Source of the DNA: Burkholderia lata
GTDB lineage: Bacteria > Pseudomonadota > Gammaproteobacteria > Burkholderiales > Burkholderiaceae
Reading direction: 5' to 3'
Assembly (NCBI RefSeq): GCF_000012945.1
Contig: NC_007510.1
Coordinates: 620,001 to 684,000, forward strand
DNA length: 64,000 nt
The notes under the pieces were generated by a model that saw only the letters and a program-made list of their open reading frames with translations, was not told the origin of the DNA and did not search any database. Numbering within the stretch: the first letter of the stretch is position 1; every line of letters starts with the position of its first letter. The position numbers and the translations under genes were made by a program. Of this stretch, positions 1 to 7,903 are shown in pieces.

Positions 1-299
1 GTGCTGAACGTGACCGCGACCAGCGCGACGACGTTGAGCATCAACAGCCGCACGATCAGCGTATGACGGTTGACCGCGTCGCCGAGCGGGACGATCAGCA
101 GCAGGCTTGCCGCGTAGCCGAGCTGCGTCAGCGTGACGAGATAGCCGAGCTCGGTCGGCGCGCGCCCGAAGCTGCGCGCGATCGCGGCGAGCAGCGGCTG
201 CGCGTAATAGATGTTGCCGATGACGATGCCGCACGCGCAGGCGAACAGCAGCGTCATGCCGCGGGTGAGGGGAGGATGGGTGTCGTGATGCGGTTCCAT
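1..299 (-). CDS. MFS transporter, N-terminal part (runs off left edge)
   Basis: About 99 N-terminal residues of a major facilitator superfamily permease, reading leftwards out of the window. The protein begins MEPHHDTHPPLTRGM and moves into a first transmembrane helix containing GIVIGNIYYAQPLL, a typical TM1 of DHA1-type drug/sugar exporters. A second helix ends PLGDAVNRH, the loop 2-3 motif of MFS proteins. An internal Met at codon 15 is an alternative start. It is divergent from the CynR-like regulator at 612, so that regulator, or whatever binds the dyad at 585-599, probably controls it. The substrate cannot be told from this fragment. Confidence 0.85.
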   Translation of the reverse strand, partial: MEPHHDTHPPLTRGMTLLFACACGIVIGNIYYAQPLLAAIARSFGRAPTELGYLVTLTQLGYAASLLLIVPLGDAVNRHTLIVRLLMLNVVALVAVTFS

Positions 300-611
300 G
301 GTCGCGAAAAACAGCGGCGCCGGCCGGCGGCACGGGGCCGTCGGATGCGCGGGGTGACGGAAATCGGGGCCGGCGTCAGCGGATCGGCGGTGAGCCGATG
401 CGCGCCGGGCGGATCGCGGCCGGGCCCGGATCGGGCGGGCGGCGGATCGTCGTGCGGCGGGCGGAGGCAGGGCGGGCCCGGGCGAGCCGTTCCGGTGCGG
501 TGACAGCGGCGATGCACGGGAACGGATGTGCGTATGATGCGGGAATCGAACCATAGCGTCCAAGACTGGATCGTTATGCACTTCATTGGTAAAACCAATA
601 CATTGGCCGCC
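300..611. other. Divergent intergenic region, MFS / cynR-like
   Basis: This 312-base gap is extremely GC-rich in its left two thirds, with no gene I can support. Only the right end (about 530-611) looks like control DNA. It is less GC-rich and holds the perfect dyad at 585-599, which lies just ahead of the regulator start. Confidence 0.5.
585..599. promoter_or_regulatory. Perfect GGT-N3-ACC dyad, GntR/FadR-type operator candidate
   Basis: The sequence ATTGGT-AAA-ACCAAT is a perfect inverted repeat with a 3-base spacer. That is the architecture bound by FadR-subfamily GntR regulators of the PdhR/LldR/GlcC kind. It sits 12 bases upstream of the regulator start at 612. Two further copies of the GGT-N3-ACC core lie at 2262-2276 and 2435-2449, around the FadR-type gene at 1556-2248. 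LysR regulators normally prefer T-N11-A sites, so this dyad is more likely a target of the GntR protein than of the adjacent LysR protein. Confidence 0.65.
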
Positions 612-1502
612 ATGCTACTGCGCCACATCCGCTATTTCCTGGCCGTCGCCGAGCAGCGCAGTTTCACGCGCGCGGCCGACGCGCTGCACGTCTCGCAGCC
701 GACGCTGTCGCAGCAGGTGCGCCAGCTCGAGGAATCGCTCGGCGTGCAGTTGTTCGACCGCTCGGGCCGCACGGTGCAGCTCACCGAGTTCGGCGAAGTC
801 TATGCGCGCCATGCGCGCGCCGCGCTGCACGAGCTCGATACGGGGCAGCGCGCGCTGCATGACGTCGCCGATCTCGGCAGCGGGTCGTTGCGGCTCGCGA
901 TGATGCCGACCTTCGCGGCCTACCTGAGCGGCTCGCTGATCGACGCGTTCCATGCCGACTATCCGAATGTTGCGCTGTCGATCGACGCGATGCCGCAGGA
1001 ACGCATCGAGGCGTTGCTGGCCGACGACCGGCTCGACGCGGGCTTCGCGTTCATGCCGCCGCGCGCGCCGGACATCGACGCGCTGCCGCTGTGGGACGAG
1101 CCGCTTGCGCTCGTGACGGGCCGCACGCACCGTCTCGCGCGGCGCCGCCGCGCACTGACGCCGGCCGAGCTCGGCGGCGAGCCGCTGGTGCTGCTGAGCC
1201 GCGCGTTCGCGACGCGCGAGAGCATCGACCGGTATTTCATCGAGCACGGGGCGCAGCCGAAGATCGCGATCGAGACGAATACGATCAGCGCGGTGCTGGA
1301 ACTCGTGCGGTGCGGCCGGCTGGCGACGGTGCTACCCGACGCGGTCGCGCGCGAGAGCGCCGACCTGTGCGCGCTGGAGATCGATCCGCCGCTGCCGGCG
1401 CGCACGGCAGCCCTGCTGACGCGCAAGGGCGCGTACCGCAGCGTCGCGGCGCGCGCGTTCATCGAGCGTGCGCTCGCGTATCGCGATCCGTCGGGAGGTT
1501 GA
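612..1502 (+). CDS. LysR-family regulator, CynR-like
   Basis: A 296-residue LysR-type regulator. The N-terminal winged helix-turn-helix (about residues 1-60; FTRAADALHVSQPTLSQQ, then FDRSGRTVQLT) is followed by a two-lobed effector domain. By recollection the whole length resembles E. coli CynR closely, for example the ALHDVADLGSGSLR hinge and the FATRESIDRY and SAVLELVR segments. I chose ATG 612 because it places MLLRHIRYF at the family's usual first residue. The frame is open to 528, but that extension does not look like LysR. No cyanase or carbonic anhydrase gene is adjacent; the neighbour is an MFS transporter, so the effector may differ from cyanate. Confidence 0.85.
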   Translation: MLLRHIRYFLAVAEQRSFTRAADALHVSQPTLSQQVRQLEESLGVQLFDRSGRTVQLTEFGEVYARHARAALHELDTGQRALHDVADLGSGSLRLAMMPTFAAYLSGSLIDAFHADYPNVALSIDAMPQERIEALLADDRLDAGFAFMPPRAPDIDALPLWDEPLALVTGRTHRLARRRRALTPAELGGEPLVLLSRAFATRESIDRYFIEHGAQPKIAIETNTISAVLELVRCGRLATVLPDAVARESADLCALEIDPPLPARTAALLTRKGAYRSVAARAFIERALAYRDPSGG

Positions 1503-1555
1503 CCGGTACGACCGGGCGGTGCGCGCGGCGGGGGCCGCTCGACCGCCCGCCCGCG

Positions 1556-2248
1556 TTATGCGCGCGGCGTCGGGAAGAAGATGCCCGCGCGCTGCGCGGC
1601 GTTCGCGATGTGCGTTTCGATCGCGGTGCCTGCCGCAGCCGCATCGCGTGCGATCAGCGCGTCGACGATCGCGCGGTGCTCCTGCCACGTCGACAGCAGC
1701 AGCTCGCGCCGGTAGAACGGCATGCGCTGGCTTTCCTTCATGATGTCCGCGCTGCTGCGCAGCACCGATTCGATCGCCGCGTTGCCGGCGAGATGGATGA
1801 TCCGCATGTGGAAGTCGAAGTCGAGCTGCGACGCCTCGTCGAGCGCGCTTTCGGTGAGCGCGACATGCAGGTCGGCGAGGTTGTCCTCGAACCACGCGAT
1901 GTCGTCATCGCTGACGACGTGCGCGGCCATCCGCGCGGCGAACCCTTCGAGCGCATAGCGCATCTGGTACGTGTCGGGCGGCGACGACTGCTCGGCGAAC
2001 CGCCACGCATGCGCGGCCGTGGCCTGCGCGCTTTCGACGTACACGCCCTTGCCGGCGCGGATGCGCAGCATCCCGAGCGCCTCGAGCGTCGAGAGCGCCT
2101 CGCGCAGCGACGCGCGGCTGATCTCCAGCTCCTCGGAGAGCTGGCGCTGGGCCGGCAGCAGGCTGCCGACCGGATAAACGCCTGCCTCGATCCGGTCGCG
2201 GATCGTCGCGATGGCGGCGTCGGTCACGGTATGCGGAACGTTTTTCAT
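1556..2248 (-). CDS. FadR/GntR-family transcriptional regulator
   Basis: A 230-residue GntR-family repressor of the FadR subfamily. The N-terminal wHTH spans about residues 1-70 (IRDRIEAGVYPVGSLLPAQR, then ISRASLREALSTLEALGMLR with the RAGKGVYV wing). An all-helical FCD effector domain (about 85-220) contains DFDFHMRIIHLAGN, with the Asp/His positions that often bind metal or carboxylate ligands. I take ATG 2248 (MKNVPHT); an upstream in-frame extension to 2347 runs through the operator. The gene is divergent from the dctA-alc-allA operon and probably represses it and itself through the dyads at 2262-2276 and 2435-2449. The ligand may be a ureide or dicarboxylate-type metabolite (inference). 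Confidence 0.88.
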   Translation of the reverse strand: MKNVPHTVTDAAIATIRDRIEAGVYPVGSLLPAQRQLSEELEISRASLREALSTLEALGMLRIRAGKGVYVESAQATAAHAWRFAEQSSPPDTYQMRYALEGFAARMAAHVVSDDDIAWFEDNLADLHVALTESALDEASQLDFDFHMRIIHLAGNAAIESVLRSSADIMKESQRMPFYRRELLLSTWQEHRAIVDALIARDAAAAGTAIETHIANAAQRAGIFFPTPRA

Positions 2249-2261
2249 GATGTGAACTTTG

Positions 2262-2276
2262 GCCGGTCTGACCGGC
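2262..2276. promoter_or_regulatory. GGT-N3-ACC dyad upstream of the FadR-type gene
   Basis: GCCGGT-CTG-ACCGGC is a perfect 6-3-6 inverted repeat 13 bases before the regulator's start codon. It shares its GGT-N3-ACC core and spacing with the dyads at 585 and 2435, and is best read as an autoregulatory operator. Confidence 0.6.
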
Positions 2277-2434
2277 ATTGTAATCCGCACGCAGGCGGTG
2301 CATGACCGGCCTACGGGAAAGCCACGATCTGTCTCTGTCCGGTGCATCGAAACCAGGCGGGCGGGGGCGGGAAATCCCTATTTCGTCCGTCCTTGACTCC
2401 ACTATATCGGCTTCCTACTATCCACCATAACATC

Positions 2435-2449
2435 ACTGGTCTTACCAGT
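2435..2449. promoter_or_regulatory. GGT-N3-ACC dyad upstream of dctA-like gene
   Basis: ACTGGT-CTT-ACCAGT is a perfect 6-3-6 dyad 41 bases upstream of the GTG start at 2491. It is the third copy of the same operator layout and sits where a repressor would block transcription of the dctA-alc-allA operon. Confidence 0.65.
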
Positions 2450-2490
2450 ATGAACAGACGAAACTGCAACCGTTGGATCGGGAGAGCGCC

Positions 2491-3813
2491 GTGTCGAAAT
2501 TCCTCAATTCGCTGTTTGGCCGAGTAGTCGTCGCATTGATTCTAGGGATCGCGCTCGGCGCGTTCTTCCCGCATTTCGCCGAGTCGTTGCGACCGCTCGG
2601 CGACGGCTTCCTGAAGCTCATCAAGATGGTGATCGGGCCGATCGTGTTCTGCGTCGTGGTCAGCGGGATGGCCAACGCGGGCGACCTGAAGAAGGTCGGC
2701 CGGGTCGGCCTGAAGGCCGTCATCTACTTCGAGATCATGACGACGCTCGCGCTCGGCATCGGCCTCATCCTCGCGTGGCTCACGCGGCCGGGCGTCGGGA
2801 TGAACATCGACCTGCGCTCGCTCGACGCGTCGTCGCTCGCGTCGTACGCGAAGAACGCCGAAAGCCTGAAGGACACGGCCGGCTACCTGATGAAGATCAT
2901 CCCCGAGACCGCGATCGACGCGTTCGCGAAGGGCGACATCCTGCAGATCCTCGTGTTCGCGGTGCTGTTCGGCTCCGCGCTGTCGCTGCTCGGCGACAAG
3001 GCGCAGCGCGTCAACTCGCTGATCGAGGAACTGTCGCATGTGTTCTTCCGGATCATCGGCTTCATCATCAAGCTCGCCCCGCTCGGCGTGCTCGGCGCGA
3101 TCGCGTTCACGACCGGCAAGTACGGCGTCGCGTCGCTCAAGCAGCTCGGCTACCTGGTCGCGGTGTTCTACCTGAGCTGCTTCGTGTTCGTCACGGTCGT
3201 GCTCGGCACGGTGATGCGGCTCGCGGGCTTCTCGGTGTTCAAGCTGATCCGCTACCTGCGCGAGGAACTGTCGATCGTGCTCGGCACGGCGTCGTCGGAC
3301 GCGGTGCTGCCGCAGGTGATGCGCAAGCTCGAATACATGGGCGTGAAGGATTCGACGGTCGGCCTCGTGATCCCGACCGGCTATTCGTTCAACCTCGACG
3401 GCTTCTCGATCTACCTGACGCTCGCCGTGCTGTTCATCGCGCAGGCCACCAACACGCCGCTGTCGACGCATGACCTGATCGTCGTGCTGCTCGTGTCGCT
3501 CGTCACGTCGAAGGGCGCGCACGGGATCCCGGGCTCGGCGATCGTGATCCTCGCGGCGACGCTGTCGGCGATCCCCGCGATTCCGGTGCTCGGCCTCGTG
3601 CTGATCCTGCCGGTCGACTGGTTCGTCGGCATCGCCCGCGCGGTGACCAACCTGATCGGCAACTGCGTCGCGACGGTGGTCGTCGCGGTGTGGGAGAACG
3701 ACATCGATCGTGCCCGCGCGAAACGCGTGCTGAACCGCGAGCTGCGCTACGTGCCGGCCGAAGAGGAAGACCGCGCGGCGCCGGTCGCCGGCGACCAGGC
3801 TCACGCGCTCTGA
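2491..3813 (+). CDS. DctA-like dicarboxylate/amino-acid:cation symporter, variant substrate site
   Basis: A 440-residue inner-membrane symporter of the DAACS (DctA/GltP) family. Multiple hydrophobic helices and the family signatures are present: IVLGTASSDAVLPQ (about 262-275), PTGYSFNLDGF (about 295-305) and ARAVTNLIGN (about 382-391). I prefer GTG 2491, preceded by GGGAG at 6-base spacing, over an in-frame TTG at 2473. Typical DctA has TSSSES and NLDGT at these places. Here Ala267, Asp270 and Phe305 replace Ser, Glu and Thr, residues that line the substrate pocket in the family. It leads an operon with allantoicase and ureidoglycolate lyase genes, so a ureide or related acid is a plausible substrate. 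The family is certain, the substrate is not. Confidence 0.88.
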   Translation: MSKFLNSLFGRVVVALILGIALGAFFPHFAESLRPLGDGFLKLIKMVIGPIVFCVVVSGMANAGDLKKVGRVGLKAVIYFEIMTTLALGIGLILAWLTRPGVGMNIDLRSLDASSLASYAKNAESLKDTAGYLMKIIPETAIDAFAKGDILQILVFAVLFGSALSLLGDKAQRVNSLIEELSHVFFRIIGFIIKLAPLGVLGAIAFTTGKYGVASLKQLGYLVAVFYLSCFVFVTVVLGTVMRLAGFSVFKLIRYLREELSIVLGTASSDAVLPQVMRKLEYMGVKDSTVGLVIPTGYSFNLDGFSIYLTLAVLFIAQATNTPLSTHDLIVVLLVSLVTSKGAHGIPGSAIVILAATLSAIPAIPVLGLVLILPVDWFVGIARAVTNLIGNCVATVVVAVWENDIDRARAKRVLNRELRYVPAEEEDRAAPVAGDQAHAL

Positions 3814-3871
3814 GCGCACCCCCCGCGCGGGGCGGCTTCCCCTGGTCGTCCCGCGCAACCGAATTCATGTG

Positions 3872-3893
3872 GCCGGCGCCTCGAAGCGCCGGC
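3872..3893 (+). other. Hairpin between dctA-like and allantoicase genes
   Basis: GCCGGCGC, a six-base loop and GCGCCGGC form an 8-bp perfect stem in the 105-base gap, with no T-run after it. It may stabilise or separate the mRNA segments; it is not a convincing terminator. Confidence 0.4.
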
Positions 3894-3918
3894 ACGTCAT
3901 CGAACCTCAGGAGACGAC

Positions 3919-4926
3919 ATGGCAGCCCCCATCCTCGATCCGAATGCGCCGGCCTTCACGCGGCGCTACATGAACCTCGCCGACCCGCGCCTCGGGGCGC
4001 TGGCGCTCTTTGCCAGCGACGAATTCTTCGCGCCGAAGGAGCGCATGCTGAATCCTGAGCCGGCCGTGTTCATTCCCGGCAAGTACGACGACCACGGCAA
4101 GTGGATGGACGGCTGGGAAACGCGCCGCAAGCGCACGACCGGCCACGACTTCTGCGTGGTGCGGCTCGCGCGGCCGGGCGTGATCTACGGTGTCGACCTC
4201 GATACGAGCCACTTCACCGGCAACTTCCCGCCGGCCGCGTCGATCGACGCATGCGTTGCCGAAGGCGACATGCCGCCCGACGACGCGCAATGGCGCCCGA
4301 TCGTCCCGGCGACGACGCTGCAGGGCAATTCGCATCACTACGTGAGCGTCGACGATGCGCAGCCCTATACGCACCTGCGCGTGAACCTGTACCCGGACGG
4401 CGGCCTCGCACGGCTGCGCGTGTACGGCCAGCCGCAGCGCGACTGGCGCCAGGTGCCGGCCGGCGAGCTCGTCGATCTCGCGGCAACCGAGAACGGCGGC
4501 TACCTCGTGGCCGCGAACAACCAGCACTTCGGCCCGGCGTCGCAGATGCTGATGCCGGGGCGCGGCGTGAACATGGGCGACGGCTGGGAAACGCGGCGCC
4601 GCCGCGAGCCCGGCAACGACTGGGCGATCGTCGCGCTCGCGCGGCCGGGCATCATCCGGCGCGTCGAGGTCGATACCGCGTTCTTCAAGGGCAATTTCCC
4701 CGACCGCTGCTCGCTGCAGGCTGCACAGGTCGCAGGCGGCACCGACGATTCGCTCGTCACGCAGGCGATGTTCTGGGCCGAGCTGCTCGGCGAGCAGAAG
4801 CTGCAGATGGACCACGTCCACACGTTCGACCAGCTCGCCGCGCTCGGCCCCGTCACGCACGTGCGTTTCAACATCTTCCCGGATGGCGGCGTGTCGCGCC
4901 TGCGTCTGTGGGGCGAGCCGGCTTGA
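3919..4926 (+). CDS. alc: Allantoicase
   Basis: A 335-residue allantoicase (allantoate amidinohydrolase), cytoplasmic, which splits allantoate into ureidoglycolate and urea in purine degradation. Two homologous halves of about 160 residues are visible. Each has the same turn ([10 protein letters not shown] near residue 62, [10 protein letters not shown] near residue 219) followed by a beta-rich jelly-roll ending in an [18 protein letters not shown] strand (VNLYPDGG and FNIFPDGG). AGGAGA lies 6 bases before the ATG. The gene is followed at 14 bases by ureidoglycolate lyase, which uses its product, so this is a two-step ureide pathway. Confidence 0.94.
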   Translation: MAAPILDPNAPAFTRRYMNLADPRLGALALFASDEFFAPKERMLNPEPAVFIPGKYDDHGKWMDGWETRRKRTTGHDFCVVRLARPGVIYGVDLDTSHFTGNFPPAASIDACVAEGDMPPDDAQWRPIVPATTLQGNSHHYVSVDDAQPYTHLRVNLYPDGGLARLRVYGQPQRDWRQVPAGELVDLAATENGGYLVAANNQHFGPASQMLMPGRGVNMGDGWETRRRREPGNDWAIVALARPGIIRRVEVDTAFFKGNFPDRCSLQAAQVAGGTDDSLVTQAMFWAELLGEQKLQMDHVHTFDQLAALGPVTHVRFNIFPDGGVSRLRLWGEPA

Positions 4927-4940
4927 AGGAGGGCAACGGC

Positions 4941-5459
4941 ATGAGCGAATCCCACATCCTGCGCGTCGAGCGCCTGACGCGCGAAGCGTTCGCGCCGTTC
5001 GGCGACGTGATCGCGCTCGAAGGCGCGCGGCATTTTCCGATCAACGGCGGCACGACCGAGCGCTTCCACGATCTCGCGACGATCGACGTGTGCGCGGACG
5101 GCGGCCGCCCGCTCGTCAGCGTGTTCCGCGCGCAGCCGCGTGCGCTGCCGGTCGCGGTCACGCTGATGGAGCGCCATCCGCACGGCAGCCAGGCGTTCAT
5201 CCCGCTCGCGGCCGTGTCGCGCTACGCGATCGTCGTCGCGCCGGCCGGCGAATTCCGGCCCGACGCGATGCGCGCGTTCCTCGCGGAAGGCTGGCAGGGC
5301 GTGAACTATGCGAAGGGCGTCTGGCACCATCCGCTGCTCGCGCTCGACGCGGTCAGCGATTTCGTGATCGTCGATCGCGGCGGCACGCAGCCGAACTGCG
5401 ACGAGATCCCGCTCGAGCGCGCGTGGGCGCTCGAGTTCGAGCCGGCCTGCGCGGCCTGA
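4941..5459 (+). CDS. allA: Ureidoglycolate lyase
   Basis: A 172-residue cupin-fold ureidoglycolate lyase, converting ureidoglycolate to glyoxylate and urea. The family signature [12 protein letters not shown] lies at about residues 35-46, [14 protein letters not shown] at about 76-89 and [10 protein letters not shown] at about 117-126. Start ATG 4941 follows GAAGGAGGGC with good spacing and lies 14 bases after the allantoicase stop, so the two are co-translated neighbours. Length is normal for AllA. With allantoicase it yields glyoxylate plus nitrogen; no allantoinase or urease gene is in the window, so the pathway must be completed elsewhere. Confidence 0.93.
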   Translation: MSESHILRVERLTREAFAPFGDVIALEGARHFPINGGTTERFHDLATIDVCADGGRPLVSVFRAQPRALPVAVTLMERHPHGSQAFIPLAAVSRYAIVVAPAGEFRPDAMRAFLAEGWQGVNYAKGVWHHPLLALDAVSDFVIVDRGGTQPNCDEIPLERAWALEFEPACAA

Positions 5460-5570
5460 CGCAAGCGCAACGCCCGACTCCGGCTGCCTGACGGCAGCCC
5501 GGGCGGACCGGTCGAAGGGTTTTCGAAAGCCGGGGCGCGCGACTCACGCGGCGGCGTGCGGCCGCTATCC

Positions 5571-5614
5571 CGAAAAGAACACGGCCCGGGCGGCGAGATG
5601 CCGGCCGGGCCGTG
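5571..5614 (-). terminator. Rho-independent terminator of fur
   Basis: CACGGCCCGG (5580-5589) pairs perfectly with CCGGGCCGTG (5605-5614). On the minus strand the stem is followed by TTCTTTTC, placing it 23 bases after the fur stop codon. Confidence 0.75.
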
Positions 5615-5636
5615 CTGCGTGCGCGAAGCGCGCGAA

Positions 5637-6065
5637 TCAGTGCTTGCGGTGCGGGCAGTTCTCGGTCGTGCAGGAACCGTACATCGCAAGCGAGTGCTCC
5701 TGGAGCCGGAAGCCGCGCTCCTTCGCGATCGCCTGCTGGCGGCCTTCGATCTCGGCGTCGAAGAATTCCTCGACACGGCCGCAATCGAGGCACACGAGGT
5801 GATCGTGGTGCGAGCCTTCGTTCAGTTCAAACACGGCCTTGCCGGATTCGAAGTTGCTGCGGGTGAGCAGGCCGGCCTGCTCGAACTGCGTCAGCACGCG
5901 GTAAACGGTGGCCAGCCCGATGTCGAGCTGCTCGTTGAGCAGGTTCCGGTAGACGTCTTCTGCCGTCAGGTGGCGCACCGGGCTTTGCTGGAAGATCTCG
6001 AGAATCTTGAGGCGCGGTAGGGTGGCCTTTAGCCCGATATTCTTGAGATCCGTCGGATTGGTCAT
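5637..6065 (-). CDS. fur: Ferric uptake regulator Fur
   Basis: A 142-residue Fur repressor, which in the Fe(II)-bound form binds Fur boxes upstream of iron-uptake genes. A winged-helix DNA-binding domain (residues 1-82, [17 protein letters not shown] recognition region) is followed by the [10 protein letters not shown] metal site (about 86-95). Two zinc-type Cys pairs are seen, C92/C95 and C132/C137. Length matches the family. It is divergent from bamE, an arrangement widely conserved in Proteobacteria; the two promoters must overlap in the 141-base gap. A strong stem-loop terminator follows the gene. Confidence 0.97.
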   Translation of the reverse strand: MTNPTDLKNIGLKATLPRLKILEIFQQSPVRHLTAEDVYRNLLNEQLDIGLATVYRVLTQFEQAGLLTRSNFESGKAVFELNEGSHHDHLVCLDCGRVEEFFDAEIEGRQQAIAKERGFRLQEHSLAMYGSCTTENCPHRKH

Positions 6066-6083
6066 GGCTAGGCATCCCTAGAG

Positions 6084-6089
6084 TACAAT
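6084..6089 (+). promoter_or_regulatory. Probable -10 element for bamE
   Basis: TACAAT in the fur/bamE divergent gap, about 118 bases before the bamE start. No ideal -35 is visible at 17-base spacing, so this is tentative. Confidence 0.4.
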
Positions 6090-6206
6090 GCAGGGCTTCA
6101 ATGTTACCGGCTTTTCGCCGTTCCAGAAACACGCGCGGCCTGCACACGGGCCTGCACGGTGAGGGAAATGATTCCAGAATCTCTTTCGCACTTTCAGAGG
6201 AGCCGC

Positions 6207-7025
6207 ATGCGGAGTGTCATCATCGCTGCCGCCGCCGTTGCCGCGCTGGCTGGTTGTTCGTCGTACGACAGCGTAACGCAGCGCATCGCGCAGAGCATCA
6301 CCCCCTACCGGATTACCGTCGTGCAAGGCAACTTCGTGTCGCAGGAGAAGGCCGCACAGCTGCAGGTCGGCATGTCGCGCGAGCAGGTGCGCGCGCTGCT
6401 CGGCACCCCGTTGCTGGCCGACATGTTCCACGCCGACCGCTGGGATTACCTCTTCTACTTCAAGCGCGGCTCGACGGCAGTCGTCCAGCAGCGCGATCTC
6501 GTCGTGACGTTCTCGGGCGATCGCGTGGCGGGCTGGACGGGGGCGGACAACCTGCCTTCCGAACTCGACCTGCTGGCCGATATCGACGGCGACCGCGGCG
6601 GCAAGAAGGCGAAGGCGGCCGCAGCGGCGAAGAAGGCCGCCGAGGCTGCCGCAGCCGCGAGCGCCGCGCAAGCGGCAGCGAGCGCGCCGGCGCCGGAGGC
6701 TGTCGCCAGCCCGTCCGCCGCGCCGGCGTCCGGTGCGGCGGTCGACCAGGATGCGAACGCGCAGGCCGCCCGTGCGGCCAACCGTGCGACCAACCAGGTG
6801 TCGGGTCAGGGCTCGGCCGCACGGCGGTTCGCGCCGTCCACGCAGGCTGCCGGCGGTGCGCCGGTGCCGGGCGGCCAGCCGCCGGGCGCGGTTCCGGCGA
6901 TCCAGCCGCAGTTCCAGTTCCATCGTCCGCCGCAGCCGAACGCGTCGAACGAGGCGTCGCCGCCGGTCGGCCCGCAAGGCTCGGACACGCTGCAGAACCA
7001 GCCGATCACCGCGCCGGCGCAGTAA
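6207..7025 (+). CDS. bamE: Outer membrane assembly lipoprotein BamE (OmlA/SmpA) with long low-complexity tail
   Basis: A 272-residue lipoprotein of the BAM complex. ATG 6207 follows AGAGGAG; the frame is open to 6159 but the start here gives a clean signal (RSVIIAAAAVAALAGC) with lipobox Leu-Ala-Gly-Cys at residues 14-17. The BamE domain fills about residues 30-120 (LQVGMSREQVRALLGTP, WDYLFYFKRG). The remaining 150 residues are Ala/Lys-rich then Pro/Gln-rich, about twice the usual family length. The tail is probably a disordered periplasmic segment of unknown role. The gene is divergent from fur and followed by dapB. Confidence 0.93.
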   Translation: MRSVIIAAAAVAALAGCSSYDSVTQRIAQSITPYRITVVQGNFVSQEKAAQLQVGMSREQVRALLGTPLLADMFHADRWDYLFYFKRGSTAVVQQRDLVVTFSGDRVAGWTGADNLPSELDLLADIDGDRGGKKAKAAAAAKKAAEAAAAASAAQAAASAPAPEAVASPSAAPASGAAVDQDANAQAARAANRATNQVSGQGSAARRFAPSTQAAGGAPVPGGQPPGAVPAIQPQFQFHRPPQPNASNEASPPVGPQGSDTLQNQPITAPAQ

Positions 7026-7087
7026 GTCCGCGTGCGGAAACCGGGCGGCATGAGCCGCCCGTCTTTAGACCTGTCGTGTAGAAAGCC

Positions 7088-7885
7088 ATGAAGATTGCGA
7101 TTGCCGGTGCATCGGGCCGAATGGGCCGGATGCTGATCGAAGCCGTTCTCAACGATTCCGACGCGCAGCTCGTCGGCGCGCTCGACCGCGCCGATTCGCC
7201 GTTCCTCGGCCAGGACGCCGGCACGTTCCTCGGCAAGGAAACCGGGGTCAAGCTGACCGCCGACCTCGACGCCGTGTTCGCGCAGGCCGACACCCTGATC
7301 GATTTCACGCGTCCGGAAGGCACGATGGCCCATATCGAGGCCGCACTGCGCCACGACGTGAAGCTCGTGATCGGCACGACCGGCTTCACCGCCGAGCAGA
7401 AGGCCGAGCTGCAGGCCGCGGCGGGCAAGATCGGCATCGTGTTCGCGGCGAACATGAGCGTCGGCGTGAACGTCACGCTGAAGCTGCTCGAATTCGCGGC
7501 GAAGCATTTCTCACATGGCTACGACATCGAAATCATCGAGGCGCATCACCGTCACAAGGTCGACGCGCCGTCGGGCACCGCGCTGATGATGGGCGAAGCC
7601 GTTGCCGGCGCGCTCGGGCGCTCGCTCGACGATTGCGCGGTGTACGGCCGCCACGGCGTGACGGGCGAGCGCGATCCGTCGTCGATCGGCTTCGCCGCGG
7701 TGCGCGGCGGCGACATCGTCGGCGATCACACGGTGCTGTTCGCCGGGATCGGCGAGCGCATCGAGATCACGCACAAGTCGTCGAGCCGCGTGTCGTACGC
7801 GCAAGGCGCGTTGCGCGCGGTCCACTTCCTGTCGGCGCGCGGCGCCGGCCTGTTCGACATGCAGGACGTGCTCGGCCTGCGCTGA
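7088..7885 (+). CDS. dapB: 4-hydroxy-tetrahydrodipicolinate reductase
   Basis: A 265-residue DapB, the NAD(P)H-dependent reductase of lysine/diaminopimelate synthesis. The N-terminal Rossmann motif is [10 protein letters not shown] (about residues 5-14). The catalytic signature [15 protein letters not shown] (about 155-169) contains the His/Lys acid-base residues, and the conserved GTTGFT is at about 97-102. Length is normal. It stands 62 bases after bamE and 18 bases before an exbB-like gene, so all four genes may share a transcript. Confidence 0.97.
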   Translation: MKIAIAGASGRMGRMLIEAVLNDSDAQLVGALDRADSPFLGQDAGTFLGKETGVKLTADLDAVFAQADTLIDFTRPEGTMAHIEAALRHDVKLVIGTTGFTAEQKAELQAAAGKIGIVFAANMSVGVNVTLKLLEFAAKHFSHGYDIEIIEAHHRHKVDAPSGTALMMGEAVAGALGRSLDDCAVYGRHGVTGERDPSSIGFAAVRGGDIVGDHTVLFAGIGERIEITHKSSSRVSYAQGALRAVHFLSARGAGLFDMQDVLGLR

Positions 7886-7903
7886 CCCCACGGGGAAACT
7901 CCG

